From Lacticaseibacillus hegangensis (lineage in GTDB: Bacteria; Bacillota; Bacilli; Lactobacillales; Lactobacillaceae): a stretch of DNA of 64,000 nt. The stretch spans positions 1 to 64,000 of the forward strand of contig NZ_RHOL01000001.1 in the NCBI RefSeq assembly GCF_003946465.1. Reading direction: 5' to 3'. This document shows, in pieces, positions 17,106 through 26,786 of this stretch. Below the pieces are notes generated by a model. That model saw only the letters and a list, made by a program, of their open reading frames with translations. It was not told the origin of the DNA and did no database searches. Within the stretch, counting starts at the first letter, position 1; each line of letters starts with the position of its first letter. Both the position numbers and the translations under genes were made by a program.

Positions 17106-17738
17106 CTATTTGGCTTTGGTCTCTGCCCTGCGCTTGCGCAGATACTGGCCGAGGCCGAACGGCACCATGTTTTCGGTGCCGTTTTTGATGCGGGCAAAGT
17201 TGGCGCGGTGGCGGATCATGATCAGCACCCAGATCAGCGCGGCCACCGCCGTCAGGATCCAGTCATGCATGAACAGCGTCGCAATGGTGATCAGGAACAT
17301 CCCCAGCGTTGAGGCCACTGACACCATGCTGGAAAGCAGGACCAAGCTGATGAACACCGCGCAGCAGAACAGGAAAAACGGCGGGTTGTAGGCCAGCGCG
17401 ATGCCGGCCGACGTGGCGACCGCCTTGCCGCCCTTGAAACCGATGAAAATCGAGCAGGTGTGGCCGAACACAGCGGCCAGACCGACCAGCAGCACGAGCC
17501 AGTGCGGGTGCAGACCGAACAACATCGGCAGGCTGGCACCCAGCGTGCCTTTGAGAATGTCCATCACCAGGACGATGGTGCCGCCGACTGGCCCGAGGAC
17601 GCGGTAAGCGTTCGTTGTCCCGATGTTGTGGGAGCCGGCGGTGCGGATGTCCTGGTGGAAAAAGGCGCGGCCGACCCACACCCCGCTGGGGATGGAGCCA
17701 ATCAGGTAGGCCAGGATGAAGCATAAGGCGAGAATCAT
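17106..17738 (-). CDS. plsY: glycerol-3-phosphate acyltransferase PlsY
   Basis: 210 residues, an integral membrane protein with about five hydrophobic segments. GSIPSGVWVGR and the catalytic GSHNIGTTNAYRVLG are diagnostic, with FKGGKAVATSAG as the third conserved block. It transfers the acyl group of acyl-phosphate to glycerol-3-phosphate, the first step of phospholipid synthesis. Its start overlaps the stop of the upstream acetyltransferase gene (ATGA). plsY is divergent from parE, a neighbourhood conserved in Firmicutes. Confidence 0.95.
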   Translation of the reverse strand: MILALCFILAYLIGSIPSGVWVGRAFFHQDIRTAGSHNIGTTNAYRVLGPVGGTIVLVMDILKGTLGASLPMLFGLHPHWLVLLVGLAAVFGHTCSIFIGFKGGKAVATSAGIALAYNPPFFLFCCAVFISLVLLSSMVSVASTLGMFLITIATLFMHDWILTAVAALIWVLIMIRHRANFARIKNGTENMVPFGLGQYLRKRRAETKAK

Positions 17739-18325
17739 GACTGAGGTCCTTTCTTGGCAAATGATTTGGCAGTCAGGCGCATGGTGAAGGTCGTGTGCGG
17801 CTGGCCGTCGAGCATGAGGTCATTTTCGATGGCACCGGTTGGCCTGAAGCCTACTTTGCGGTAAACGTGCTGGGCCCGCGGGTTGAAGTCGAACACGTCG
17901 AGGGTGAGCGCGGCCAAGTGCAAGTAGGTAAAGGCGTGAGCCGCCATCAGCTTCAGCGCGATGCTGCCGATGCCGCGTTCGGTCGCATCGTCGGCGATCA
18001 GTACGCGCAGGTTGCAGGTGTTGTGCGCGGCGTCATACTCGTTCAAGACGACTTCGCCGACCAGTTGCCCGCTGGCCTCAATCGCCAGGTCCAGCCGGTC
18101 TGGTTGCTGATTACGGGTCTGGTACCAGTTGATGATCTTGGCCGTCTCCTTTTGATCCGCGGGGAAGCGGTCTGCTGCACGCAGGGTTTTGGTCAGCGCA
18201 CCGGTGTACAGGTTAACCTGCGGCAGCGTTAAGATGTCAAGCATTCGCGGAATGTCTGCGGCGCGAAACGGCCGCAGTGTCACCGGCTCCTGAGTGAGGG
18301 TCGGCTTGGTCAGAAAATCTGGCAT
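17735..18325 (-). CDS. GNAT-family N-acetyltransferase
   Basis: 196 residues, ATG 18325 with AAAGGTGG upstream. VTLRPFRAADIPRMLDIL opens a RimJ/RimL-like GNAT domain; LRVLIADDATERGIGSIAL carries the acetyl-CoA binding motif (RGxGS), and FNPRAQHVYRKVGFRPTG is the C-terminal motif. The substrate is unknown. The stop overlaps the plsY start by four bases, so the two are translated together. Confidence 0.82.
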   Translation of the reverse strand: MPDFLTKPTLTQEPVTLRPFRAADIPRMLDILTLPQVNLYTGALTKTLRAADRFPADQKETAKIINWYQTRNQQPDRLDLAIEASGQLVGEVVLNEYDAAHNTCNLRVLIADDATERGIGSIALKLMAAHAFTYLHLAALTLDVFDFNPRAQHVYRKVGFRPTGAIENDLMLDGQPHTTFTMRLTAKSFAKKGPQS

Positions 18326-18619
18326 GGAAACCACCTTTGATGAAGCAATATCAGTGTTTTCAGTTTACCATTTTTTGACGTGAAGGCGAATCTTGCGTAA
18401 AATAGGTTATCCGAACAAGCATTCGCTGCTTGCAGATCAGCAGCGAGTTTTCGCGAAATCAATCATTGGCCGAAAGGCAGGACCCGGCCGCGGCGTTGCG
18501 CCAGGCAGGCTAGCCGGCTTGCTCAGGCCGCGCGGCTTGACTGCCTTGGAAAAATAGCTTTCATATGAGGCCGCGTCTGGTGTATTGTAATTGAAGTTGC
18601 ACGAAAAGAGGAGCATTTA
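18326..18619. other. divergent plsY/parE intergenic region
   Basis: About 290 bases without a gene. It holds a CGCTGC/GCAGCG hairpin at about 18430-18451, followed by a short T-run, and a GC-rich stretch with G/C repeats (18470-18540). TTGACT at 18537-18542 could be a -35 for parE, but no convincing -10 follows at normal spacing. Confidence 0.4.
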
Positions 18620-20632
18620 ATGGCAAAAGCAAGAGAAGCATACACCGATTCATCGATCCAGGTGCTGCATGGCCTGGAAGCCGTGCGAAAGCGGCCGGGG
18701 ATGTATATTGGCTCAACCGATGCCCGCGGCTTGCACCATCTGGTTTACGAAATTGTCGACAACTCGGTCGATGAGGCTCTCGCTGGGTACGGGGACACCA
18801 TCGCCACGACGATTCATGAAGACAACTCGATCACGGTCAAGGACCATGGTCGGGGCATGCCGACGGGGATGCACGCGTCCGGCAAGCCGACCATCGAAGT
18901 CATTTTGACGGTGCTGCACGCCGGCGGGAAGTTCGACCAGAACTCTTACAAGACGTCTGGCGGCCTGCACGGGGTCGGCTCTTCCGTCGTCAATGCACTG
19001 AGCGAGTCGCTGACGGTGCGCGTGGTGCGCGACAAGCAGGGCTTTGAGGAGCACTTCATCAACGGCGGTCATCCCGATGGCGGCCTGCAGAAGTTGGGCA
19101 AGGTCAACGAGCCGAACGGGACGACCATCACGTTCAAGCCGGACCCGACGATTTTTCAGACGACGACCTACAACTTCGACACACTGTCCGAGCGCCTGCG
19201 CGAATCGGCCTTCTTGATGAAAAACATCGTGTTCACCCTGACGGATGAGCGCACCGGCCGCGCCGAGACGTACCACTATCCCGACGGCCTGGTCAGCTTC
19301 GTCAAGTACCTGAACGAGGACCGCGACACGGTCAGCCCCGTCTTCAACTTCGAAGGCGATAAGGACGGCATCATCGTGGACTTCGCCGGCCAGTACAACG
19401 ACGGCTACTCCGAAAACACGATCAGCTTCGTCAACAACGTGCGCACCGGCGACGGCGGCACGCATGAAGTCGGCATGCGCTCGGCGCTGACCCGTGCGTT
19501 CAACGATTTTGCGCGCAAGGTCAACCTGCTGAAGGACAAGGATAAGAACCTGGAAGGCTCCGACGTTCGCGAAGGCCTGGCTGCGGTGCTGTCCGTGCGC
19601 ATCCCCGAGGAGATTCTGCAGTTTGAGGGTCAGACTAAGGGTAAGCTGGGCACGCCTCAGGCTCGCGCCGCCGTCGATTCGGTGATTTACGAGAAAATGA
19701 GCTTTTGGCTCATGGAAGGCGGCGACGACGCGCAGGAGCTGGTACGCAAAGCGCTGCGGGCCCGCGAAGCCCGTGAGGCCGCACGCAAGGCCCGCGATGA
19801 CTCCCGCACCGGCAAGCGCAAGAAGAAGGACCAGGGCCTGCTGTCAGGCAAGCTGACCCCGGCGCAAAGCAAAAACGCCGCGAAAAACGAGCTGTACCTG
19901 GTCGAAGGGGATTCGGCGGGCGGCTCGGCCAAGCAGGGCCGCGACCGCAAGTTCCAGGCCATCCTGCCGCTGCGAGGCAAGGTGTTGAACACGCAGAAGG
20001 CCAAGCTCCAGGACATCGTCAAGAACGAAGAAATCAACACGATGATCTACACCATCGGCGCCGGTGTCGGCGCGGAGTTTGACGTCAAGCAGGCCAACTA
20101 CGATAAGGTCATCATCATGACCGATGCCGATACCGACGGGGCCCACATTCAGGCGCTGCTGCTCACCTTTTTCTACCGCTACATGCGGCCGCTGATGGAC
20201 GCCGGCAAGGTCTACATCGCCCTGCCGCCGCTTTACCGGCTGCAGAAGGGGAAGGGCGCCAACATCAAGATCGCCTACGCCTGGACCGATGAGGAACTGG
20301 AAAAAGAAACCAAAAAAATGGGCAAAGGCTACGTTTTGACCCGGTTCAAGGGCTTAGGCGAAATGAACGCCGACCAGCTTTGGGAAACCACCATGAATCC
20401 GGAAACCCGGACGCTGATCCGGGTGCGGGTCGATGATGGCGCCTTGGCCGAGCGCCGGGTCACCACGCTCATGGGCGACCGCGTAGAGCCGCGCCGCGAG
20501 TGGATCGAGCGCAACGTCGACTTCGACATGGACGAGGAAGGCTCGATCATGGAAACGAAGACCACCGACCACAGCAACATGCAGTTCGGCGTCGAGCAGA
20601 TCAAAAAGCAGATTTCGAAGAAGGGTAAGTAA
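18620..20632 (+). CDS. parE: DNA topoisomerase IV subunit B
   Basis: 670 residues, SD GAGGAG. GHKL ATPase domain: EIVDNSVDEALAGYGD (Mg-binding Asn), DHGRGMPTGMH and GGLHGVGSSVVNAL. The TOPRIM part has LVEGDSAGGSAKQGRD and MTDADTDGAHI. The absence of GyrB-specific insertions and the overlap with parC support ParE over GyrB. It powers decatenation of daughter chromosomes. The stop codon shares its A with the parC start (TAATG). Confidence 0.96.
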   Translation: MAKAREAYTDSSIQVLHGLEAVRKRPGMYIGSTDARGLHHLVYEIVDNSVDEALAGYGDTIATTIHEDNSITVKDHGRGMPTGMHASGKPTIEVILTVLHAGGKFDQNSYKTSGGLHGVGSSVVNALSESLTVRVVRDKQGFEEHFINGGHPDGGLQKLGKVNEPNGTTITFKPDPTIFQTTTYNFDTLSERLRESAFLMKNIVFTLTDERTGRAETYHYPDGLVSFVKYLNEDRDTVSPVFNFEGDKDGIIVDFAGQYNDGYSENTISFVNNVRTGDGGTHEVGMRSALTRAFNDFARKVNLLKDKDKNLEGSDVREGLAAVLSVRIPEEILQFEGQTKGKLGTPQARAAVDSVIYEKMSFWLMEGGDDAQELVRKALRAREAREAARKARDDSRTGKRKKKDQGLLSGKLTPAQSKNAAKNELYLVEGDSAGGSAKQGRDRKFQAILPLRGKVLNTQKAKLQDIVKNEEINTMIYTIGAGVGAEFDVKQANYDKVIIMTDADTDGAHIQALLLTFFYRYMRPLMDAGKVYIALPPLYRLQKGKGANIKIAYAWTDEELEKETKKMGKGYVLTRFKGLGEMNADQLWETTMNPETRTLIRVRVDDGALAERRVTTLMGDRVEPRREWIERNVDFDMDEEGSIMETKTTDHSNMQFGVEQIKKQISKKGK

Positions 20633-23082
20633 TGGCAAATCACATTCAAGAAATGACGCTCGAAGAGGTCATGGGGGAGCGGTTCGGCCGCTACTCCAAG
20701 TACATCATTCAAGAGCGCGCCCTGCCAGATGTGCGCGACGGCTTAAAGCCGGTTCAGCGCCGCATCCTGTTTGCGATGAACCAGGACGGCAACACGTTTG
20801 ATAAGGGTTTTCGGAAATCCGCCAAGTCCGTCGGGAACGTTATGGGTAATTTTCACCCGCATGGCGACTCGTCGATTTACGAGGCGATGGTGCGCTTGTC
20901 CCAAGACTGGAAGCTGGAAGAGCCGCTGATCGAAATGCACGGGAACAACGGCTCGATGGACGGCGATCCGCCGGCCGCGATGCGGTACACCGAAGCCCGA
21001 CTGTCCAAAATCTCCGGCGAGCTGCTGAAGGACATCGACAAGGATACCGTGGAAATGGTCCTGAACTTCGATGACACCACCGAAGAGCCGACGGTGCTGC
21101 CGGCGGCTTTTCCCAATCTGCTGGTCAACGGTGCGACTGGGATCTCCGCGGGATACGCGACCGACATTCCGCCGCACAACCTGCGCGAGGTCATCAACGC
21201 GCTGCTGTATCTGATGAAGCATCCGGACGCCAGCCTGGATGACTTGATGAAGTTCGTTTTGGGCCCCGATTTTCCGACCGGTGGCATCATCCAAGGGCTC
21301 GCTGGCATTAAGCAGGCCTACGAAACCGGCCGCGGCAAGGTGGTCGTGCGCTCCCGCACCCACATGGAAACCATGCGCGGCGGCAAGCAGGAGATCGTGA
21401 TCACGGAGCTGCCTTACGAGGTGAACAAGGCCCTGCTGATCAAGAAAATCGACGAGCTGCGGCTGGCCAAGAAGGTTGACGGCATCGCCGAAATTCGCGA
21501 CGAGTCCGACCGCTTCGGCCTGTCCGTGGTCATCGAGCTGAAAAAAGAGGCTAACGCGGAAGGCATTTTGACGTATCTGTTCAAAAACACCGACCTGCAG
21601 ATCAATTACAACTTCAACATGGTCGCCATCGCGGATCTCAAGCCCAAGCAGCTGGGCCTGAAGCCGATGCTTGAGGCCTACCTGAAGCACCGGCGCGAGG
21701 TCATCACGCGGCGCACCCAATTTGACCTGAAAAAGGCCGAGGCCCGCCAGCACATCGTGCAAGGCCTGATCAAGATGATCTCGATTCTCGACCAGGTCAT
21801 CCACACGATTCGCCAAAGCGCCAACAAGGCCGACGCCAAGAACAACCTGGTCGCCCAGTACGACTTTTCCGTTGAGCAGGCCGAAGCCATCGTGTCCCTG
21901 CAGCTGTACCGTTTGACCAACACCGACATCACGGCGCTGGAAGAAGAGGCGGCGGCACTGGCAAAAAGCATCGCCGAGTACCATGACATCTTGGATCACC
22001 CGGCGGCGCGCGACGCGGTCATCGAGCAAGAGCTGTCGAGCATTGCCAAAACCTACGGCAAGGACCGCAAGTCGACGATTCAGGCGGAAATTGAAACCCT
22101 GGAAGTCGACACCGCCGTCACCGTGACCGACGAGCGCGTGATGGTCCTGGTCTCCCGCGATGGGTACATGAAGCGCAGCTCGCTGCGGTCGTACCAGGCG
22201 GTTTCGGCTGAAGATAACGGGCTCAAGGACAACGATTTCCCCGTATTTGAGCGGGAAATGGGCACCCTGCAGCACCTGTACATTTTTACCAGTGCGGGCA
22301 ACGTGATTTACCGGCCCGTCCATGAACTTGAAGATTCGCGCTGGAAGGACGCCGGGGAGCACTTGTCCCAGGCGGTCGGCATCGGCACCGACGAGCACGT
22401 CATCGCCGCGTTTGGGTTCGATTCACTGGATGCCAAGGGGAACTTTGTCCTTGGCTCCTCTGACGGTTACATCAAGCAGACCGCACTCGCGGACCTGCAG
22501 CCGCAGCGCAACTACAAGAGCCGACCGATGGTGGGCATGAAGCTGAAGGGCAAGGACGCTTATGTCACCAACGCCTACTTCGCCGCGGCTGAGTCCAAGC
22601 AAACCGTTTTTGCCGTGACCAATCAGGCCTACGCTCAGCAGTTTGAGCTCTCAGAAGTCAGCGTGATCGGCGCGCGGTCGACTGGGGTCAAGAGCATGGC
22701 GCTCAAGCCGGGCGACTGGGTCGTCAACTTCATTCTGGCCGATGATCCGGTGCAAACCGAAGTCGGCATCTTGACGCAGCGTGGCGCCTTCAAGAAGATG
22801 AAGCTGAAGGAAATGGGCGTCGGCGCCCGGGCCCGCCGCGGCCTGCTCGTGCTGCGTGAGCTCAAGCGTGACCCGCACCGCGTCGTCGCGATGAGCAAGG
22901 TCGACGACAACACGCTGATCACCGTCGTCACGGATAAGGACCAGCAGGTCGAGCTGACCGCCAGCGAGTATCCGGATGGCGATCGCTACTCGAATGGGTC
23001 GTTTGTTCTCGACACCGATACGGTGGGGACGCCGAGTTTTATCCATTTGAGTCAGGTGTTAGCAACGCCGGAAGAAAATTAA
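20632..23082 (+). CDS. parC: DNA topoisomerase IV subunit A
   Basis: 816 residues, one-base overlap with parE. The quinolone-resistance region HPHGDSSIYEAMVRLSQDW (Ser and Glu present, so no classical resistance change at those positions) precedes the catalytic Tyr in MRYTEARLSKIS. Six C-terminal beta-pinwheel repeats follow (for example VMVLVSRDGYMKRSSLRSY and VLGSSDGYIKQTAL). With ParE it unlinks chromosomes near the terminus, which lies about 7.5 kb downstream. Confidence 0.96.
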   Translation: MANHIQEMTLEEVMGERFGRYSKYIIQERALPDVRDGLKPVQRRILFAMNQDGNTFDKGFRKSAKSVGNVMGNFHPHGDSSIYEAMVRLSQDWKLEEPLIEMHGNNGSMDGDPPAAMRYTEARLSKISGELLKDIDKDTVEMVLNFDDTTEEPTVLPAAFPNLLVNGATGISAGYATDIPPHNLREVINALLYLMKHPDASLDDLMKFVLGPDFPTGGIIQGLAGIKQAYETGRGKVVVRSRTHMETMRGGKQEIVITELPYEVNKALLIKKIDELRLAKKVDGIAEIRDESDRFGLSVVIELKKEANAEGILTYLFKNTDLQINYNFNMVAIADLKPKQLGLKPMLEAYLKHRREVITRRTQFDLKKAEARQHIVQGLIKMISILDQVIHTIRQSANKADAKNNLVAQYDFSVEQAEAIVSLQLYRLTNTDITALEEEAAALAKSIAEYHDILDHPAARDAVIEQELSSIAKTYGKDRKSTIQAEIETLEVDTAVTVTDERVMVLVSRDGYMKRSSLRSYQAVSAEDNGLKDNDFPVFEREMGTLQHLYIFTSAGNVIYRPVHELEDSRWKDAGEHLSQAVGIGTDEHVIAAFGFDSLDAKGNFVLGSSDGYIKQTALADLQPQRNYKSRPMVGMKLKGKDAYVTNAYFAAAESKQTVFAVTNQAYAQQFELSEVSVIGARSTGVKSMALKPGDWVVNFILADDPVQTEVGILTQRGAFKKMKLKEMGVGARARRGLLVLRELKRDPHRVVAMSKVDDNTLITVVTDKDQQVELTASEYPDGDRYSNGSFVLDTDTVGTPSFIHLSQVLATPEEN

Positions 23083-23090
23083 TTTTTTCT

Positions 23091-23118
23091 AAAGGGACCG
23101 ATGAGGTCTCTTTTTTTG
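23091..23118 (+). terminator. terminator after parC
   Basis: AGGGACC pairs with GGTCTCT (one G-T pair) around GATGA, followed by seven T. Confidence 0.8.
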
Positions 23119-23161
23119 TATCTGTTACAATACACGGGGTGAAAAACTGTAATACAGATAC
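23118..23161. repeat. inverted repeat upstream of pflB
   Basis: GTATCTGT-TACA (23118-23129) is mirrored by TGTA-AT-ACAGATAC (23148-23161), 18 bases apart. The eight outer bases pair perfectly. It sits between the parC terminator and the pflB promoter, about 140 bases upstream of the latter. It may be an operator; no regulator is evident. Confidence 0.45.
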
Positions 23162-23297
23162 GTGCGACAGGGGTCAGATAAAACCGCGGTAAATCAGCAT
23201 TTCAATCTAAAAAGTTTGTGAAATAGTTATCGGAATTTACATTTAAGACACAATCCTGATAGGGCTATCAATGCCTGTACAAAGGGAAAGAAAAGGC

Positions 23298-23325
23298 TTG
23301 CACAGGTCTTGTGACGTGTTATACT
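23298..23325 (+). promoter_or_regulatory. promoter of pflB
   Basis: TTGCAC (23298-23303), 16-base spacer, TATACT (23320-23325), about 50 bases before the pflB start. TGTGA inside the spacer is a half-site typical of CRP/FNR regulators, but the second half is missing. Confidence 0.6.
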
Positions 23326-23374
23326 AATTACGTAAGAACTGTGGTAAAAGTTCAACAATTAGGAGGCTATCCAG

Positions 23375-25636
23375 ATGAAGCAGTTAGACAAAACTGACGT
23401 CAAGACCTACTGGGAAGGTTTTAACGGCGGCGACTGGCAGGATGAGATCAACGTTCGCGATTTCATTCAGCACAACCTGACACAATACAACGGCGATGAA
23501 TCATTCCTTGCCGGCCCAACTGAAGCAACCACGATCTTGAACAATCAGGTGCTGAACCTGAAGAAGCAAGAACGTGCTGCAGGCGGCGTGCTCGATGCGG
23601 ACACCAAAGTGGTCGCAACGGTCACTAGCCACGGCCCGGGCTACTTGAACAAGGATCTGGAAAAGATCGTTGGTCTGCAAACTGACAAGCCATTCAAGCG
23701 TGCGTTCATGCCTTTCGGCGGGATCCGGATGGCCGAGGATGCGCTTAAGTCCTACGGGTACACCCCAGATCCAGAAATGCATAAGATCTTTACTGAATAC
23801 CACAAGACCCACAACCAAGGCGTGTTCGATGTCTACACGCCAGACATGCGCAAGGCGCGCCACTACAAGATCGTGACCGGCTTGCCAGATGCTTACGCAC
23901 GTGGCCGCATCGTGGCTGACTTCCCACGGATCGCGATTTACGGGATCGACGCGTTGATGGCCGCCAAGAAGGCGGACTTTGACAACATCGGCGACGGCGA
24001 AATGACCGACGATGTGATTCGCCTGCGCGAACAGGTTTCCGACCAGTATCGGGCCCTGAACGACATGAAGAAGATGGCAGCCAGCTACGGTTTCGATATT
24101 TCCAAGCCGGCAACGACCGCCCAAGAAGCCGTTCAGTGGATCTACTTCGGCTACCTGGCCGCAGTCAAGACCCAAAACGGGGCTGCGATGTCAGTTGGCC
24201 GCATCGACACCACAATTGATGCCTTTATCGAACGCGACATGAAGCGCGGCCTGCTTGACGAGAGCCAGGCCCAAGAGCTGATCGACCACTTGGTCATGAA
24301 ACTCCGCATGGTGCGCTTCATTCGGACCGAAGAGTACAACTCCTTGTTCTCAGGCGACCCGATCTGGGCGACCCTGAGCTTGGGCGGTGTCGGCTTTGAC
24401 GGCCGTCACCACATCACCAAGACCGCATTCCGCTTCCTGAAGACCCTCGACAACATGGGTGCGGCGCCTGAGCCGAACATCACGCTGCTGTGGGACGAGA
24501 AGCTGCCAGAAGGCTTCAAGCGCTACGCAACTGAGGTGTCCATCTCCAGTTCAACCATTCAGTACGAAAACGACTCACTGATGCGCACCGAATGGGGCAC
24601 CGACTACTACGGCATTGCCTGCTGTGTTTCCGCTCAGCCGATCAAAGACGGCGTCCAGTTCTTCGGCGCCCGGGCAAACCTGGCAAAGGCCATCCTTTAC
24701 GCCATCAATGGTGGGATGGACGAAATCGGCGAGACGCAAGTTGGTCCTGAAACCGAGCCAATCACCTCTGACGTCATCGACTATGATGAATTCATGAAGA
24801 AGTTCGACGTCCAGGCCGGCTGGCTGGCTGATGTCTATGTCAACGCCTTGAACGCGATTCAGTACATGCACGACAAGTACTACTACGAATCCGCTCAGTT
24901 GGCATTGAAGGACACCCACCTGGACTACACCTTCGCGACAGGGATTTCCGGCTTCTCGCACGCGGTTGACTCCATTTCCGCGATCAAGTACGGCAAGGTT
25001 CACCCGATCCGCGACGAAAAGGGCGTTGCCATCGACTTCAAGGCCGAAAACGACGACTACCCACGCTATGGGAACAACGATGACCGCGCTGACGACATTG
25101 CCAAGTGGCTGATCAAGTACTTCTACAACAAGATGAACACGCACCACCTGTACCACGGTGCTAAGCTCTCAACTTCTGTTCTGACCATTACGTCCAACGT
25201 GGTTTACGGCAAGAACACTGGGACCACGCCTAACGGCCGCCAGAAGGGCGAACCATTCTCACCTGGTGCAAACCCAGCTTATGGCGCTGAAAAGAACGGC
25301 GCGCTGGCTTCCCTGATGTCCACCGCGAAGATCCCATATCACTACGCAACAGACGGGATCTCCAACACGTTCGGCGTCACCCCGAACACCTTGGGCCACG
25401 ATGATGAAACCCGCAAGGACACGCTGGTTCACATGATCGACGGTTACATGGAGAACAACGGGATGCACCTGAACATCAACGTCTTCAACAAGGAGACCTT
25501 GATCGATGCCCAGAAGCACCCAGAAGAATACCCAACTTTGACGGTCCGCGTCTCCGGTTACTGCGTCTACTTCGCAGATCTGACCAAGGAGCAACAGGAC
25601 GACGTCATTGCCCGGACCTTCTTCGAGGAAATGTAA
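23375..25636 (+). CDS. pflB: pyruvate formate-lyase
   Basis: 753 residues, SD AGGAGG. It is a glycyl radical enzyme: the paired active-site cysteines are in [11 protein letters not shown] (about residues 412-413), and the radical glycine is in [10 protein letters not shown] near the C-terminus. It converts pyruvate and CoA to acetyl-CoA and formate without oxygen. The activase gene follows after about 165 bases containing a terminator-like hairpin, so expression of the pair may be uneven. Formate-tetrahydrofolate ligase (fhs, at 51775) could use the formate. The residue after Gly-Tyr is Cys here, Ala in the E. coli enzyme. Confidence 0.96.
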   Translation: MKQLDKTDVKTYWEGFNGGDWQDEINVRDFIQHNLTQYNGDESFLAGPTEATTILNNQVLNLKKQERAAGGVLDADTKVVATVTSHGPGYLNKDLEKIVGLQTDKPFKRAFMPFGGIRMAEDALKSYGYTPDPEMHKIFTEYHKTHNQGVFDVYTPDMRKARHYKIVTGLPDAYARGRIVADFPRIAIYGIDALMAAKKADFDNIGDGEMTDDVIRLREQVSDQYRALNDMKKMAASYGFDISKPATTAQEAVQWIYFGYLAAVKTQNGAAMSVGRIDTTIDAFIERDMKRGLLDESQAQELIDHLVMKLRMVRFIRTEEYNSLFSGDPIWATLSLGGVGFDGRHHITKTAFRFLKTLDNMGAAPEPNITLLWDEKLPEGFKRYATEVSISSSTIQYENDSLMRTEWGTDYYGIACCVSAQPIKDGVQFFGARANLAKAILYAINGGMDEIGETQVGPETEPITSDVIDYDEFMKKFDVQAGWLADVYVNALNAIQYMHDKYYYESAQLALKDTHLDYTFATGISGFSHAVDSISAIKYGKVHPIRDEKGVAIDFKAENDDYPRYGNNDDRADDIAKWLIKYFYNKMNTHHLYHGAKLSTSVLTITSNVVYGKNTGTTPNGRQKGEPFSPGANPAYGAEKNGALASLMSTAKIPYHYATDGISNTFGVTPNTLGHDDETRKDTLVHMIDGYMENNGMHLNINVFNKETLIDAQKHPEEYPTLTVRVSGYCVYFADLTKEQQDDVIARTFFEEM

Positions 25637-25699
25637 GACCACTTTCATACTCGGTGCGTTCCGCTGCCGAGCCGTGTGCAATTCAAACAATTCGACTAA

Positions 25700-25730
25700 G
25701 CGGGAGCCTCGTAAACGGGACTCCCGTTTT
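25700..25730 (+). terminator. terminator between pflB and pflA
   Basis: CGGGAG pairs with CTCCCG, followed by TTTT. Confidence 0.6.
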
Positions 25731-25738
25731 GCCCAGAG

Positions 25739-25758
25739 GCGGCAAAAATGCTTGCCGC
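25739..25758 (+). other. hairpin before pflA
   Basis: GCGGCAA (25739-25745) pairs with TTGCCGC (25752-25758) around a 6-base loop. No T-run follows. It may protect a processed pflA transcript or form part of its leader. Confidence 0.4.
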
Positions 25759-25803
25759 TTGTGGGCAAGACCGCGTATGCTGAAACTGACAGGAGGCATT
25801 TTG

Positions 25804-26637
25804 ATGAAATTGATCGATAATACCAAAACACCACTGAACGTGCTGGACTCCATTGGCGTTGAGGATGAGGGGCCAGTCAAAGGGTATGTGCACTCGCTGG
25901 AAAGTTTCGGCTCAGTTGACGGTCCCGGTATCCGTTTCGTGGCCTTCCTGCAGGGCTGCCGGATGCGCTGCCAGTACTGCCACAACCCTGACACCTGGAA
26001 CATCGGTGTCGGCACCGAAATGACCGCGGATGAGCTGCTGGATAACGCCGAACGCTACCGCGCGTTTTGGGGTGAGACCGGCGGCTTGACATGCTCCGGC
26101 GGCGAGTCCCTGGTGCAGATCGACTTTTTGCTCGACCTGTTCACCAAGGCCAAGGCACGCGGCATCTCGACCTGCCTGGATACCTCAGGCGGTCCGTTTA
26201 CCCGCGACGAGCCGTGGTTCTCGAAGTTCAAGGAGCTCATGAAGGTCACCGACATTTCACTGGTCGACATCAAGCATATCAACTCGGCTGAGCACAAGAA
26301 ACTCACCGGCATCGGGAACGAGAACATCCTCGATATGATCCAGTGGATGTCGGCGAACGGCTGCGACATGTGGATCCGCCACGTGCTGGTGCCTGAGCGC
26401 ACCGACTACGACGTGTATCTCAAGCAGCTGGGGGACTACATCAAAACTCTAAATAATGTTCAAAAAGTTGAGGTGCTGCCTTACCACACGCTGGGGGTCA
26501 AAAAGTACCACGAATTGGGCATTACCTATCCGCTTGAAGGCATCGAGCCGCCAACCGCCGACCGCGTCAAAAACGCGGAGCAGTTGTTGCACACGGCCGA
26601 TTACACCGGCTGGAAGACTTGGAAGCCGGCAAACTAG
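25804..26637 (+). CDS. pflA: pyruvate formate-lyase activating enzyme
   Basis: 277 residues; ATG 25804 is chosen for its GGAGG about 9 bases upstream; the open frame extends 50 codons further without an SD. It is a radical SAM enzyme with GCRMRCQYCHNPDTW (CxxxCxxC cluster ligands), SGGESLVQ and VLPYHTLGVKKY typical of PflA. It uses S-adenosylmethionine to create the glycyl radical on PflB. A terminator follows. Confidence 0.95.
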   Translation: MKLIDNTKTPLNVLDSIGVEDEGPVKGYVHSLESFGSVDGPGIRFVAFLQGCRMRCQYCHNPDTWNIGVGTEMTADELLDNAERYRAFWGETGGLTCSGGESLVQIDFLLDLFTKAKARGISTCLDTSGGPFTRDEPWFSKFKELMKVTDISLVDIKHINSAEHKKLTGIGNENILDMIQWMSANGCDMWIRHVLVPERTDYDVYLKQLGDYIKTLNNVQKVEVLPYHTLGVKKYHELGITYPLEGIEPPTADRVKNAEQLLHTADYTGWKTWKPAN

Positions 26638-26662
26638 ACTTTCAGATAATTGTTATGATAAG

Positions 26663-26695
26663 AAGGAAGAGCTTTTGGTTGCTCTTTCTTTTTTT
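26663..26695 (+). terminator. terminator after pflA
   Basis: GGAAGAGC pairs with GCTCTTTC around TTTTGGTT, followed by a T-run of seven or more. Confidence 0.85.
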
Positions 26696-26786
26696 GTACC
26701 TTATTATTAGGTAAGCGATTTATTTCGTTATGTTGGCAATGGTTGCGGTCGTGAACTGGGCGGAGACCCGAATGAAGGAGTAGCAC

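Noticed and set aside
23215-23240. Rex operator upstream of pflB (TTTGTGAAATAG)
   Set aside because: Only the left half fits; the right half (GTTATCGG) does not form the required palindrome.
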